From the NCBI GenBank assembly GCA_030426545.1, contig JAUHYL010000001.1, positions 62,001 to 126,000 on the forward strand: 64,000 nucleotides of DNA. The letters are read 5' to 3'. The notes beneath the pieces were generated by a model. That model made no database searches. It had not been told where the DNA came from and saw nothing but the letters and a program-made list of their open reading frames with translations. Source of the stretch: Gammaproteobacteria bacterium (GTDB lineage Bacteria > Pseudomonadota > Gammaproteobacteria > Pseudomonadales > Halieaceae). Shown in pieces: positions 9,416 through 18,762 of this stretch. Position numbers and translations under genes: made by a program. Positions within the stretch are counted from its first letter, which is position 1; each line of letters begins with the position of its first letter.

Positions 9416-10201
9416 CTATGGTCGCAGTACCCAACCCCCGTCCACATGCATCACCTGCCCGGTAATCCATGCGCCTGCCTCAGAGCAGAGCATCAGTAGA
9501 GTGCCCACCAGCTCATCTGGCGCGCCACGCACCCGCATGGCAACGCTAGCCTCCAGGAACTGGATAAACGGTGAATCTTCGGGTGTGAGCTGTATCCCTG
9601 CGTCGCTGGTGGTGTTACCGGGAGCGATAGCGTTGACATTAATATTCTCGCGACCGAGCTGTCGCGCCAACGTAGTGGTCAAGCCCACAAGGGCCAACTT
9701 GCTGATGCCGTAGATAGAAATCGCGGGAAACGCGCCACCGGAGACCTGGTTGACAATTTTGCCACCGCCGCGTTTGCGCATCAGGGGCACCATGGCTTGT
9801 GCACAGTTCAGCGCTCCCGTCACATTCACCCTCATGATGCGGTTCCATTCGTCCAGGGAAATGTCCACTGCTTGCTCGGATTTCAGCTCCGCCATAAGGC
9901 CAGCGTTATTGACTAGAATGTCGACACCTCCGAAGGCAAAGGCGGCCTCCGCCGCCAATTCCTGTACCGAGTCGGGCGCCGCGATGTCGACTTGCACGCC
10001 AAGGGCGCTTCCACCGTTCTCCCCAATTTCGTCCGCAACCGCCGCCGCGCCCTCCCCGTTCAGGTCCGCCACGACCACGGATGCGCCAGCAGTTGCCAGG
10101 CCCAGGGCGTACGCGCGGCCAATGCTGTTGCCACGACCACCGGCGCCCGTCACCACGGCAACCTTGCCGTCCAATCGATACTGATCTAACGAAAAACTCA
10201 T
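9416..10201 (-). CDS. Short-chain dehydrogenase/reductase (SDR 2)
   Basis: A 261-aa SDR with a slightly extended cofactor loop TGAGGRGNSIG (18-28), NNAG (98-101), Ser 154, Tyr 164 and Lys 168 (YGISK). Asp in VVADLN suggests NAD(H). Its start overlaps the upstream oxidoreductase by four bases, so it is the last gene of the minus-strand operon beginning with the aldehyde dehydrogenase. An alcohol or ketone oxidoreductase role is secure; the substrate is not known. Confidence 0.92.
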   Translation of the reverse strand: MSFSLDQYRLDGKVAVVTGAGGRGNSIGRAYALGLATAGASVVVADLNGEGAAAVADEIGENGGSALGVQVDIAAPDSVQELAAEAAFAFGGVDILVNNAGLMAELKSEQAVDISLDEWNRIMRVNVTGALNCAQAMVPLMRKRGGGKIVNQVSGGAFPAISIYGISKLALVGLTTTLARQLGRENINVNAIAPGNTTSDAGIQLTPEDSPFIQFLEASVAMRVRGAPDELVGTLLMLCSEAGAWITGQVMHVDGGWVLRP

Positions 10202-11034
10202 AGTTCTTGCCCTTCTCTCAACAAAGTGTCATCAGGCGATTGCAGGGCCGCGTTGAGGAACCGGCCGGCCGTATCTCGCAAAGCCGCGTAGTCAGCAGTG
10301 TTCCCTACTGTCCCGCCCAATAGGTGTACGTCCTTGGCGAGCAGCTCAGCGCCGTGGCGGAAATCAGTGGGGCTAGACATTCTGGCCCGCACGTCAAAGC
10401 TGAAGCTGTGCCCGCTGCTGGCGGCCACAAGTTTCCCGAAAGCAAGGGCGTCAATGCCCAGCGCCTGCGCTGTTTCGATGGCGTGGTGCGCCACGGCGAG
10501 GTTCGCCGCCATCAGTGTGTTATTCACCAGTTTGGTGGTCTGGCCAGCACCGACATCACCGAGATGAACGATGGTGCGAGCGAAGGTTTCGAAAACAGGC
10601 CGGGCGCGAGCCTCAGCATCGGCAGCGCCACCCACCATCACGGTGAGCCGACCTTCGGCAGCTGCGGGGCCGCCGCCACTCACCGGGGCATCGAGCAGTT
10701 CGATACCCTTTTCCCTGGCCCGACCGGCCAGTTTTCTGCAGAGTTCTGGATTCACGGTAGAGTGAATTACAATTAATGCACCGGCGCGCATATCGGGTAT
10801 CATCGCGTCGCAGACCTGCGTTACACCAGCGTCGTCCACCACGCACAGCGCGCAGTAGTCCACCTGTGCGGCAAGTGCCTCGACACTGTCGGCAATGAGC
10901 GCTGGCGTGTCCCCAAACTCCTCTAAAGTCTGTGGCCGTCGCGCCCACAGCACCACATCCAGACCAGCGTCGATCATGCGGCGCGCCATCGGCGCGCCCT
11001 GACTGCCAAGTCCTATAAACCCAAGTTTTCCCAT
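10198..11034 (-). CDS. 3-hydroxyisobutyrate dehydrogenase-like NAD(P)-dependent oxidoreductase
   Basis: A 278-aa member of the beta-hydroxyacid dehydrogenase family. The N-terminal Rossmann motif is GLGSQG (8-13), the substrate-binding signature is DAPVSGG (115-121), and the catalytic Lys is about 168 in GAGQTTKLVNN. Family members oxidise 3-hydroxy acids or reduce semialdehydes. It sits between two SDR genes in the operon, so a hydroxyacid or semialdehyde intermediate is likely. Assigning 3-hydroxyisobutyrate itself would go beyond the evidence. Confidence 0.9.
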   Translation of the reverse strand: MGKLGFIGLGSQGAPMARRMIDAGLDVVLWARRPQTLEEFGDTPALIADSVEALAAQVDYCALCVVDDAGVTQVCDAMIPDMRAGALIVIHSTVNPELCRKLAGRAREKGIELLDAPVSGGGPAAAEGRLTVMVGGAADAEARARPVFETFARTIVHLGDVGAGQTTKLVNNTLMAANLAVAHHAIETAQALGIDALAFGKLVAASSGHSFSFDVRARMSSPTDFRHGAELLAKDVHLLGGTVGNTADYAALRDTAGRFLNAALQSPDDTLLREGQEL

Positions 11035-11055
11035 GACTGTATTGACTCTCCTGGC

Positions 11056-11820
11056 CTAACCCGCGGTTATGCCCTTGTCGATGCTGATGCAGGCGCCGTG
11101 ATAGCCGCGGGCGGCATCAGAGGCGAGAAAGGCAATGAGGTCCGCCACGTCCTCCACCTCCACCATGCCACGCAGTGGCTTAAAGCGCTCCATCAGGCTG
11201 CCGTCGAGATCCTGCGGCAGGTTCATCATGCTCGACACGATGCCCGTCATCATGCCTCCGGGCGCTACAGAATTGATGCGAATAGGCTTGTACATGTATT
11301 CCATCGCCAGCGCCTTGGTGAGATGGGTAAGCCCCGCCTTGGAAGCGCAGTAAGCCGCGGCATAGGCCTCTCCTATATAGGTGGCGGAGGAGGAGACGTT
11401 GACGATAGCCCCTTCGCGCTCCAGCAAATGGGGAATTGCAGCCTGAGACAGGAAAAACGGCGCGCTCAGGTTAACGGCAATCGTCTTATTCCAGTCTTGC
11501 GGAGGCATGTCGGTGGAATGGTTGAAATAAATAACACCCGCGACGTTGCACAGCGCATCCAAGCCGCCGAACTCAGCGACGGCGCCCGCCACGACCTCAG
11601 CACAACTCTCTGGCTGTGAGAGGTCAGCGGTCTGCGCATAGCACTGTGCGCCATCTGCCTGTACTGCTTCGACGGTCTCCGCCAGGCCGTCCGGGTTTAC
11701 GTCCACCACGCAAACAGCGGCGCGCGCTCGGCCCAGCGCCATGGCGGTGCTGCGCCCGAGCCCTGAAGCCGCGCCGGTCACCAACGCCACCCGGCCGTTC
11801 ATGTCACTTGCCTTGTTCAT
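11056..11820 (-). CDS. Short-chain dehydrogenase/reductase (SDR 3)
   Basis: A 254-aa SDR with TGAASGLG (15-22), Ser 144, Tyr 157 and Lys 161 (YCASK). The usual NNAG is CNVAG here. Start 11820 is preferred over the internal Met at 11802 because AAGGAG precedes it by nine bases; it then overlaps the end of the CMD-like gene by 17 bases. It is a middle gene of the ALDH operon. Asp 40 after strand 2 points to NAD(H). Substrate unknown. Confidence 0.9.
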   Translation of the reverse strand: MNKASDMNGRVALVTGAASGLGRSTAMALGRARAAVCVVDVNPDGLAETVEAVQADGAQCYAQTADLSQPESCAEVVAGAVAEFGGLDALCNVAGVIYFNHSTDMPPQDWNKTIAVNLSAPFFLSQAAIPHLLEREGAIVNVSSSATYIGEAYAAAYCASKAGLTHLTKALAMEYMYKPIRINSVAPGGMMTGIVSSMMNLPQDLDGSLMERFKPLRGMVEVEDVADLIAFLASDAARGYHGACISIDKGITAG

Positions 11821-12625
11821 TCACCGCTTCTCCTTTTTCCTTGCCGTCCCAGGTCAGGCCGCTGCGCAGTTTCTCCGCCATTTCGAGCACAACGCCCTGA
11901 ACGAATGAAGCCCGCGGCCAGCCGCTATGGATGGCGTATTGCAGGACAAATTCGTCCATTTCCTCGTAGCTCGCGTTGCCGCTGGCCATGGCGCCGTAGA
12001 TATGCGTGCGAATCGGTGTATCCGCGGACGAATCTGCCACTCCGACCAGGGTTACCCAGCGCCGACCGCGCTGGTCCAGACCGGGCCGCGCCCAAATTTC
12101 GCCGAAAACGAAGTTCAAGATGCCGCCCTCGAAATAGGCGGTGGCCGGTGGCGGCCCGCTGAAGGTCATCACATTTTCGAAACTTCTAGCACCGTCCTGC
12201 AGACGTGTCTGCTCATCCCAGGGCGCCTCGCGAACCGGTGCAAAGCGTTCCTCCTGTAGACCCCGCGATGCGACTACCCGGGAGACAGCATTGTCCAACA
12301 CCGCCGCTCTCGACCAACCGGCGTAAATGGCAAGGTGAGCCGCTGCTTCACGTAGTTCCAGCAGGCTAAGTTCGCCGGTGGCAAGCGCGCCATGCACGTA
12401 ACCGTCGAGGATCTCGTCGGGTGTGTCGCTGGTTGCGGCACCAGCGAGACTAATGAGATAGCGCGAGCGCAGGTCCAATCGCGGGCGGGTCCAGACCTCT
12501 GCGAATATGAAGTCGCGCCAGGTCGATTGCAGCAGGGTGGCGGGCTCAGGGAGTGGCGCGCCGAGCAGTTTCTCCGCCGCCCGCGTGCCCTGTGCCGAAC
12601 GTTCAGCAGGATCGAGCTTACTCAC
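11804..12625 (-). CDS. Two-domain carboxymuconolactone decarboxylase-like protein without cysteine
   Basis: The track start (12655) would overlap the ALDH gene by 34 bases. A GTG at 12625 makes a four-base GTGA overlap with the ALDH stop and has GGAG upstream, giving 273 aa. Two copies of the CMD helix-bundle fold are visible, around FIFAEVWTRPRLDLRSR and FVFGEIWARPGLDQRGR. The protein has no cysteine, so it cannot be an AhpD-type peroxidase. The CMD superfamily includes decarboxylases and lactone-processing enzymes; its place between ALDH and SDR genes suggests a ring or lactone step in the same pathway. Confidence 0.85.
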   Translation of the reverse strand: MSKLDPAERSAQGTRAAEKLLGAPLPEPATLLQSTWRDFIFAEVWTRPRLDLRSRYLISLAGAATSDTPDEILDGYVHGALATGELSLLELREAAAHLAIYAGWSRAAVLDNAVSRVVASRGLQEERFAPVREAPWDEQTRLQDGARSFENVMTFSGPPPATAYFEGGILNFVFGEIWARPGLDQRGRRWVTLVGVADSSADTPIRTHIYGAMASGNASYEEMDEFVLQYAIHSGWPRASFVQGVVLEMAEKLRSGLTWDGKEKGEAVNEQGK

Positions 12626-14106
12626 GCCTGCTGCTCCGGGGTGAGGTTCATCCACACGTTCTTAACCTGCAGGAACTCCAACAGCCCCTGCTCTCCCCCA
12701 AGGCGCCCGTAGCCGCTGCGCTTATAGCCGCCAAACGGCGCGAAGGGCTGCATGCCCTCCCCGGAGGCGTTGACCTGCACCATGCCCGCCTGCATACAGC
12801 CGGCAACATGGTGGGCCCGGCGCAAGTCGCGCGTGTGAATATATGCACCCAGTCCGTAGTCAGTGTCGTTGGCCAGAGTGATGGCCTCCTCCTCCGTATC
12901 AAATGGGGTGACTGACAGGACCGGACCAAACACTTCTTGCTGCGCCAACGAACTCGCGTGATCCACATCGGCAAACACAGTGACGGGCAGGTAATAGCCT
13001 GCGGCGCAATCACCGGTGAGACGTTCGCCGCCCGTCACCAGCCGGGCGCCATCAGCTTGTGCTTTTGCAATGACTGCCTGGATACGTTCGAGCGATGCCT
13101 CGGAAATGATCGGACCCATGACAGTGCCCGGATCTAACGGGTCGCCCACCGGGATGTGTCCGGCAATGCCCTCAAGCACACCAAGGTACTGTTCATAGAT
13201 CGCGCGCTCCACCAACAACCGCGTGCCATTGACACAACCCTGGCCGCTGACACTGATAGCGCCAGCTAGGCCCCTGCGGCCCGCCTCTGCCAGGTCAGCA
13301 TCGGCAAACACAACCACTGCGGATTTTCCACCGAGTTCCAACCCGCATGGCTTCAAGGTCTGCGCCGCTGATTGCAGTACCTTTTTTGCGGTTGCGCCGC
13401 TGCCGACAAACTGCACTTTGTCGATTCCCGGATGAGACACGATGGCCTCGCCTACAGCGGCGCCCCCCGCAAGTGTATTCACTACGCCCGGCGGGAAGCC
13501 CGCTTCGAGAAACAACTCCCCCAGTCGCATTACCGAAAAAGGCGAAAGCTCTGGTGCCTTAAGCACCACGCAATTGCCCGCCGCCAGTGCAGGCGCCAAG
13601 ACCATGATCGCAGCGAACAAAGGACCGTTCCAGGGTATGATGGCGCCCACGACTCCGTAGGGCTCATAGTTAACGTAGTTATGCGCCGGACCGTTCCAGG
13701 CGTCGAGCGTCTCACCGCGAACCTTATCCGCCCAGCCCGCGTAGTAGCACAGCCGCTGTGCGATCACTGCGGGAATGTGGCCAGCCATCATGCTGGAGGT
13801 GCCGTTGCCGAACGTCTCCAGCAAGTGCAGTTCCTCGCAGTGCTTTTCAATCAGGGTTGCCATTGCCAGCAGGAGTTTGCGGCGACGATCCCCAGGCGTG
13901 TCACGCCAGGCCGGAAATGCCGCGCGCGCTGCGGCCACTGCATCGGCCACATCTGCGGTCCCCGCCAGTACCAGTTCCGTGCTGACTTCCCCATTGGCGG
14001 GATAAATATGCCTCCAGACTTCACCCCCGGCTCGTGTGCGCCTGTCGTCACCTACTATGACCGGGTACTGTGGAAGGATAGACCTGTCGGGCAGTGGAAA
14101 CGCCAT
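12622..14106 (-). CDS. NAD(P)-dependent aldehyde dehydrogenase
   Basis: A 494-aa protein of normal family length. Visible active-site parts are the oxyanion Asn in IIPWN (about 160), the cofactor-binding Lys 183, GSG (235-237), general base Glu 257 (LELGGKS) and nucleophile Cys 291 (GQGC). It is the first gene of the five-gene minus-strand operon 14106-9416 and is divergent from a GntR regulator. It oxidises an aldehyde to an acid; downstream CMD-like, hydroxyacid dehydrogenase and SDR genes imply a multi-step degradative route. The aldehyde is unknown. Confidence 0.95.
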   Translation of the reverse strand: MAFPLPDRSILPQYPVIVGDDRRTRAGGEVWRHIYPANGEVSTELVLAGTADVADAVAAARAAFPAWRDTPGDRRRKLLLAMATLIEKHCEELHLLETFGNGTSSMMAGHIPAVIAQRLCYYAGWADKVRGETLDAWNGPAHNYVNYEPYGVVGAIIPWNGPLFAAIMVLAPALAAGNCVVLKAPELSPFSVMRLGELFLEAGFPPGVVNTLAGGAAVGEAIVSHPGIDKVQFVGSGATAKKVLQSAAQTLKPCGLELGGKSAVVVFADADLAEAGRRGLAGAISVSGQGCVNGTRLLVERAIYEQYLGVLEGIAGHIPVGDPLDPGTVMGPIISEASLERIQAVIAKAQADGARLVTGGERLTGDCAAGYYLPVTVFADVDHASSLAQQEVFGPVLSVTPFDTEEEAITLANDTDYGLGAYIHTRDLRRAHHVAGCMQAGMVQVNASGEGMQPFAPFGGYKRSGYGRLGGEQGLLEFLQVKNVWMNLTPEQQA

Positions 14107-14218
14107 AGCGCCGCTCCAGTTAGGGTAATCTCGTGGGATTAATTATATACCTGTTTTATGTGTTATCAACAGATTTTTGCCGCTATACCATCGGAAAAAG
14201 GGAATATACATGCTTATA

Positions 14219-14232
14219 AATGACATATCATT
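14219..14232. promoter_or_regulatory. Candidate GntR operator in the ALDH/gntR divergent region
   Basis: The 210-bp AT-rich divergent spacer (14107-14316) carries the inverted repeat AATGA-CATA-TCATT. It lies about 85 bp before the regulator start and about 110 bp from the ALDH start. Divergence and the palindrome suggest regulation by the adjacent GntR protein. The arms are only five bases, so this is tentative. Confidence 0.35.
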
Positions 14233-14316
14233 GGAATTTGGTTAATCTTCCCACAACCCACTCACAGGTTCGAGGGAAGCTCCCGCACGCCTGTGGTACA
14301 ACTGAGGAACCAATTG

Positions 14317-15000
14317 GTGGAAAAGAAATCGTCCGGCAACGGGCTCGTTACAGAAAGTGCCAACCACCTGCGTGACCTGATCCTCGCCCGCCCCGCCGGA
14401 GAGCAGATTGGCTCCCTGAGCGAAGTAGCCGCAGAACTCGGCGTCGGTATCGTCACTGTGCAGCAGGCCGCACGCATTCTTGAGCACGAGGGCCTGCTGT
14501 CAGTGAAGCGTGGCCCCGGCGGCGGCTACTACGGTGCGCGGCCGGACCACGAAGCTATCGAACGCGCCTTTGCCACTTACATGCGCGTGCACAACATTGG
14601 GTACCGCGAAGCATTCGAACTAACTGTGTTGCTGGACTGCGACATCATCTGTGCCGCTGCACGCGAACTGCCAAAAACTCGACTGGGCGTAATTACCCGA
14701 CTCATTGAAAGGCTCGATAATATTGAAAATGCCGAAGACTGCATTCGGTTTGAGATTGACTTCAGGGAATCGCTGTTTGAACTGTTCGAGCGCCCATTGC
14801 TAGAGCTGTTATCACACGTAGCAATGCAGCTATACACTGCCCAGTCCGACCCGGCAATTTTCGCCCAGGCCGTACCACTGCAGGAGTGGAAGCAAGGAAG
14901 ACGCAGGATCCTGGAGGCCATACATTGTCGAGACGAGGAACGGGCGAATTTTGAGGCGCACCGATTCCGACGCATGGTGCTGAGGTGGTCGACCGCCTGA
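14317..15000 (+). CDS. GntR-family transcriptional regulator (FadR-like)
   Basis: The track start at 14293 lacks a ribosome site. GAGGA at 14304-14308 is well spaced for TTG 14314 or GTG 14317, so the start is placed there (about 227 aa). A winged helix-turn-helix occupies the N-terminal third (GSLSEVAAELGVGIVTVQQA, then the GPGGGYYG wing). An all-helical ligand-binding half follows, FCD-like. It is divergent from the ALDH operon and probably controls it in response to a pathway acid. Confidence 0.85.
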   Translation: MEKKSSGNGLVTESANHLRDLILARPAGEQIGSLSEVAAELGVGIVTVQQAARILEHEGLLSVKRGPGGGYYGARPDHEAIERAFATYMRVHNIGYREAFELTVLLDCDIICAAARELPKTRLGVITRLIERLDNIENAEDCIRFEIDFRESLFELFERPLLELLSHVAMQLYTAQSDPAIFAQAVPLQEWKQGRRRILEAIHCRDEERANFEAHRFRRMVLRWSTA

Positions 15001-15223
15001 GCATTGGTAGAGATCAACGGATCATATTGCAGACCCTGTGGGAGGCAAGAAATCAGGGACGAAAGGCAGGTCCATAGACGACATCAAAGCGATCGTGAAG
15101 TGAAGCAGCGCAATCTACTCTCAGCAGGCCGCTTATTTTTCCCAAACTTGAAGGCTATCATTACCGATTCGATCGGCCAGACACTCATCACGGAAGCTGC
15201 TGGCCCGATGACTAATCTGAGTT

Positions 15224-16243
15224 TTATTTGATGATGAAACGTTCGATGCTCGCACTGGTTCCCCGCGTAGCAACCTCCGTCGCTCCGCCAATTGCGTAAA
15301 GCGCCAAGCCGTCACTCACCACCCCGAGGCCGTGGCGAGGTGTCGGCATGGGCGACAGCATTGACCAGTAATCGACCTGGGGTTCGTACCGCCAGACTTC
15401 CGAATAAACGCCATAGCCATTTGAACCAAAGTATTCTCCACCCAGGGCAATTAGATGACCGTCCAGCGCTGCGGCGGCGAGCCCGCCCTGTGCCTGTGGC
15501 ATGGGAGAGGCTTCCCGCCAGCGATCCTCTTTCGTATCGTAAACTTCCAGCTGCGCCATGTTGCCACTCTTTACTCCGCGCCCACCGACAACGAAGAGAT
15601 TGCCGTCTATGGCCGCGCCTGCAGCGCTGTTGCGGGCATACGCTGGTGGCGCGAGCGTCAACCACTTTTTGCCAGCACTGTCTAATACCAGGTGACGCTT
15701 ACTATCGGTGTGATCCATCCAGCCAGCATTGTTTTCACCTTTAGGGGTTCTGCCGCCCACAACGTGAATGAGTCCGCCTGCGGCCAGGGTGACCGCTTCG
15801 GCATAGGGCTCGGGCGCGGATGGCAGGGTTTGCCAGCGATCTTCCTCGGGGAAATACCTCCAGCTATGGTCACACATGGACCAATCCCCCGCCGCTTCTT
15901 TGCGGAACCCACCCAGCGCGTAAATATGTGCGCCGCTGGCAGCGAGAGCGAGATGATGGCGGGCCTCTGGTAGCGCGGCGCGGGTTTGCCATTGATCTTC
16001 AGCAATGTTGTATTGCAGGTGAACATCCGAAGGTCGCACTCGCCCCTCAGCGACAGGGGTCAAACCACCGGCCACATGGATCAGTTCACCCCTGATCGCG
16101 GGGTATATTTCCTGCAACGCCAGTGGCATTCCAGCCCTTGCAGACCACCGGCCCAGCTGCCCGGAATTGGCAACAACGCTGGGAAAAAACGGTGCAGCGG
16201 CTGCCGCGAGGGATAGCTGGAATAAACGGCGCCGCTTGATCAT
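15224..16243 (-). CDS. Exported kelch-repeat (beta-propeller) protein
   Basis: The track start at 16267 is a TTG; the ATG at 16243 follows AGGA and begins MIKRRRLFQL, a Sec or Tat-like signal, giving 339 aa. About six kelch blades are visible by their repeated GG pairs and Trp-containing ends (IYALGG, IHVVGG, LFVVGG, LIALGG, LYAIGG). The fold is a beta-propeller. Bacterial members include sialate mutarotase-like and sugar-acting proteins, and many have no known role. It lies 83 bp downstream of a ThuA-like gene and is probably co-transcribed. The 223 bp on its other side (15001-15223) show nothing supportable. Confidence 0.85.
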   Translation of the reverse strand: MIKRRRLFQLSLAAAAAPFFPSVVANSGQLGRWSARAGMPLALQEIYPAIRGELIHVAGGLTPVAEGRVRPSDVHLQYNIAEDQWQTRAALPEARHHLALAASGAHIYALGGFRKEAAGDWSMCDHSWRYFPEEDRWQTLPSAPEPYAEAVTLAAGGLIHVVGGRTPKGENNAGWMDHTDSKRHLVLDSAGKKWLTLAPPAYARNSAAGAAIDGNLFVVGGRGVKSGNMAQLEVYDTKEDRWREASPMPQAQGGLAAAALDGHLIALGGEYFGSNGYGVYSEVWRYEPQVDYWSMLSPMPTPRHGLGVVSDGLALYAIGGATEVATRGTSASIERFIIK

Positions 16244-16326
16244 TTTAGGCTTTTCCTGCGCTGGCAATGAATATCAGGCGACTGTGGGCAGCTTCGTGGC
16301 CCCCAGTAACACTGATCCTGGAAGTT

Positions 16327-17481
16327 TCACTCCGCCCCACAGGACGCCAAGCCCTCGCCGGCGGCCCACGCCAGAGCGTTTTCCAGCAGCGCCAGGTTCT
16401 GCACATTGTCGTAAACCTCGGGCAAGTGCCCGATCGCGGTATAAAAGGCGCGGCCGGCGCCGACGCAGCGGCTCCAGGCGATGGGATGATCCTCGCCCAT
16501 GCGCAGGCTGATTCCACTCATTTCCGCTTTGTAACTGTTTTCGTCCACGGTAAGCACCACGTCGGCACCGCCCTTGCGCGGGTTTTCCGCAAAGGAATAC
16601 CACTCGTCATGGACGGTCCACTCCGCGTCGATACCCTGGCTTATCCCGCTGGCCGCCACTGCCGTCCGCACCGTTGCATCCTGATAGTGCGGCGCCATGG
16701 TATGCCCGATAAACAGGGCTCCGATCAACGATTCCAGATACCAGTCCCAGAGGTACATGAAGTCGCCGCCGGAGCCGTGAATACCCAGGAAACCACCGCC
16801 CTGCTCCACGAAATCCCTGAAGGCCTCACGCTGGCTCAAGGTGAGCACGTCACCGCTGACATTGTTCCAGACCACCACATCGAACTTGCTCAGGCTTTTG
16901 GCATTGAACGCCCCCGCCCGGTCAGTGAGCGTTACACCCCAACCATTTTTCTCGCCCATTGCCTGGATCGCGGCGGCAGCCGCGGCGCCTCCCTCCTCAT
17001 GGTCGTAACCGTTGACTTTCTTGAATACCAGCACCTGCACTGAGGCGTCTGAAAGAGCGAACTCAGGCAACTCGTTGTCATAACGCGCACAACGTGTGCG
17101 CTTTATCTCTTCGGTGATCGCCAGTGTGCCGAGCTTGCCATTCAGTGCCGCGATGGCCTCATCCGGCATGGGCATACGCAGCAATTCGGTGGAGCCACGC
17201 AAGGTCATGATCGCACTCAATGCTGGCGCCTCGGTGGCGAGAAACATAGCTGGTATCCGCTGCATCAGTTCAGGAACAGATGCGTCGAGCACCGCCTTCG
17301 CCTCCGGGCTGGCCGCCAGGTCCATCATCGGCATATCCACTGAAAAAGGCGTGTCGCGAAGCGGGCAATCGAGAATGTCATCAGCGGCCGCGACGGCAGG
17401 TGGCAATCCAGCCAGTACTGCCGCAATTATGGCATTGAGAAAAAACCCGTGATTGTAAAGTCTGGCGGAATTGATAGGCAC
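16327..17481 (-). CDS. Exported ThuA-domain protein, copy A
   Basis: The track ORF is too long. A GTG at 17481 sits five bases after AAGGAGG and starts a signal peptide ending near PAVAA, giving 384 aa, the same length as its paralogue at 53543-54697. A conserved N-terminal block (DCPLRDTPFSVDMPMMD) precedes a ThuA-like glutamine-amidotransferase fold (VVWNNVSGDVLTLSQREAF, GGGFLGIHGSGGDF, WSRCVGAGRAFYTAIGH). ThuA was first described in trehalose/sucrose metabolism and ThuA-like domains are common near sugar-oxidation genes. The exact reaction is unknown. Confidence 0.88.
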   Translation of the reverse strand: MPINSARLYNHGFFLNAIIAAVLAGLPPAVAAADDILDCPLRDTPFSVDMPMMDLAASPEAKAVLDASVPELMQRIPAMFLATEAPALSAIMTLRGSTELLRMPMPDEAIAALNGKLGTLAITEEIKRTRCARYDNELPEFALSDASVQVLVFKKVNGYDHEEGGAAAAAAIQAMGEKNGWGVTLTDRAGAFNAKSLSKFDVVVWNNVSGDVLTLSQREAFRDFVEQGGGFLGIHGSGGDFMYLWDWYLESLIGALFIGHTMAPHYQDATVRTAVAASGISQGIDAEWTVHDEWYSFAENPRKGGADVVLTVDENSYKAEMSGISLRMGEDHPIAWSRCVGAGRAFYTAIGHLPEVYDNVQNLALLENALAWAAGEGLASCGAE

Positions 17482-17711
17482 AAGTACCTCCTTTGTCATT
17501 CTGTTGGTGCACTGCTTGCAATGCGGCATGCCTGTCGGCTGGCTCTGATCTGTCACCCGGCACCAGAGAAACGGGTTCCGGGCAACGGATACTTGACGAA
17601 AACTCGAACTTGATGACGCCTTCGCCTGAGGCTCACACACAGGAGAAAACCCCAGCGAACGGGGCCAACAGGACGCTACCAACTACGCCTGCAGATGGGT
17701 CAAAATCAGAG

Positions 17712-17738
17712 CTTTATGATACAGTGTGTATCATAAAG
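17712..17738. promoter_or_regulatory. 27-bp perfect palindrome, probable TetR operator
   Basis: Arms CTTTATGATACA and TGTATCATAAAG flank GTG, a perfect 12-3-12 inverted repeat. It lies between the ThuA gene (minus) and a TetR gene (plus). A minus-strand promoter fits over it: -35 TTGCTA (17753-17758), 17-bp spacer, -10 TATGAT (17730-17735). Binding here would block transcription of the ThuA and kelch genes. It is about 140 bp before the TetR start. Confidence 0.8.
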
Positions 17739-17816
17739 TGTGCTTCTACATATAGCAAGCGCTGGTGTTCAGCATAAATCCTTTCATAGCTAGTCCTCAT
17801 GAAAATTCCTTCATAT

Positions 17817-17844
17817 TTGAGCCAAAAAATGATTTGGGTATAAT
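17817..17844 (+). promoter_or_regulatory. Sigma-70 promoter of the TetR gene
   Basis: TTGAGC (17817-17822), a 16-bp spacer and a consensus TATAAT (17839-17844) lie 36 bp before the TetR ATG. This promoter is separate from the upstream palindrome. The remainder of the 399-bp spacer 17482-17880 shows no gene. Confidence 0.6.
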
Positions 17845-17880
17845 CGATCCGCTGCACAAATACGCATAGAACGATATATT

Positions 17881-18471
17881 ATGTCTCAAGTTCAAAAATT
17901 GACCACAGCTTCCCTGCACCGACCCGGGAAAAAGCTCACCCGCACCCATGCTGCACTCCTAAACGCCCTACTCGAACTATTGGACGAAAAGAGTTTCGAG
18001 CAGATTACCATCCGGGAAATCACTGCCAAGGCGGGTGTCGGATATGCGACATTTTTTCGCCGCTATCAAGACAAGGAAGAACTTCTTCACGATCTCGCAG
18101 CACAAGAAATCCGCCGCCTGCTAACCATGACATTGCCGATAGTTCACGCGGCTGACACATATGCGTCGACTTTGGCATTGTGCTCGTTTATCTGGAAACA
18201 CAAGAAACTGTGGCATGCTTTACTTACTGGCGGAGCTGCCGCCATCCTCAAGGAAGCTTACTTGCAGGAAGCGCTGGCTGCCTGTAGAGATCAGGCCGAC
18301 CCCAGTGCATCACTACCAATAGACCTTGCCGTGAGCGTTGCCATTGCCGGAATCGTCGAAACGCTTTCCTGGTGGCTGAGACAATCCAATCCGCCAGATG
18401 TTGAGGCCATGGCGAAAACAATCAACAGGCTGGCAATTCGGCCTGTTTTTGAGCAGGACGACCTACTCTAA
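17881..18471 (+). CDS. TetR-family transcriptional regulator
   Basis: A 196-aa protein with the TetR helix-turn-helix at about 38-65 (ITIREITAKAGVGYATFFRRY) and a helical C-terminal ligand domain rich in hydrophobic residues. There is no strong Shine-Dalgarno site before the ATG. It faces the ThuA/kelch operon across a spacer containing a perfect palindrome, so it probably represses that operon and possibly itself. The inducer cannot be told. Confidence 0.9.
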   Translation: MSQVQKLTTASLHRPGKKLTRTHAALLNALLELLDEKSFEQITIREITAKAGVGYATFFRRYQDKEELLHDLAAQEIRRLLTMTLPIVHAADTYASTLALCSFIWKHKKLWHALLTGGAAAILKEAYLQEALAACRDQADPSASLPIDLAVSVAIAGIVETLSWWLRQSNPPDVEAMAKTINRLAIRPVFEQDDLL

Positions 18472-18762
18472 ACCAGCTTTAAAGCAAGCTCTGCAATCGC
18501 GAGGCGGGGCTTGAAAGCAGTGAGTCTACCAGTTCGTCTTGTGCACGGGGTATGCGCATCGCAACCGTTGCCAATCAAGTAAGGAAGGCGCTACTCCTGC
18601 GCAGCCTGGTTGCGACAATTTCAACAGACTGAACGACTACCGATGAAAGAAACACTGCCGCGGGTTATCTCAGCCGTCGCTCGCTGCTTGAAGCAGGAAT
18701 TCTCCATGCACAACTGGGTTGAAAACACCGCCAAACCTTTCCATCAGCCCTAACGGGCGACC

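Noticed and set aside
14164-14171. TATCAACA resembling a half-site of the shared operator in the ALDH/gntR spacer
   Set aside because: The second half and the YTGR spacer are missing; a single 8-mer is expected by chance.
15004-15231. 75-aa plus-strand ORF between the GntR and kelch genes
   Set aside because: Basic, low-complexity translation with no family resemblance, no convincing ribosome site, and it overlaps the kelch gene end.
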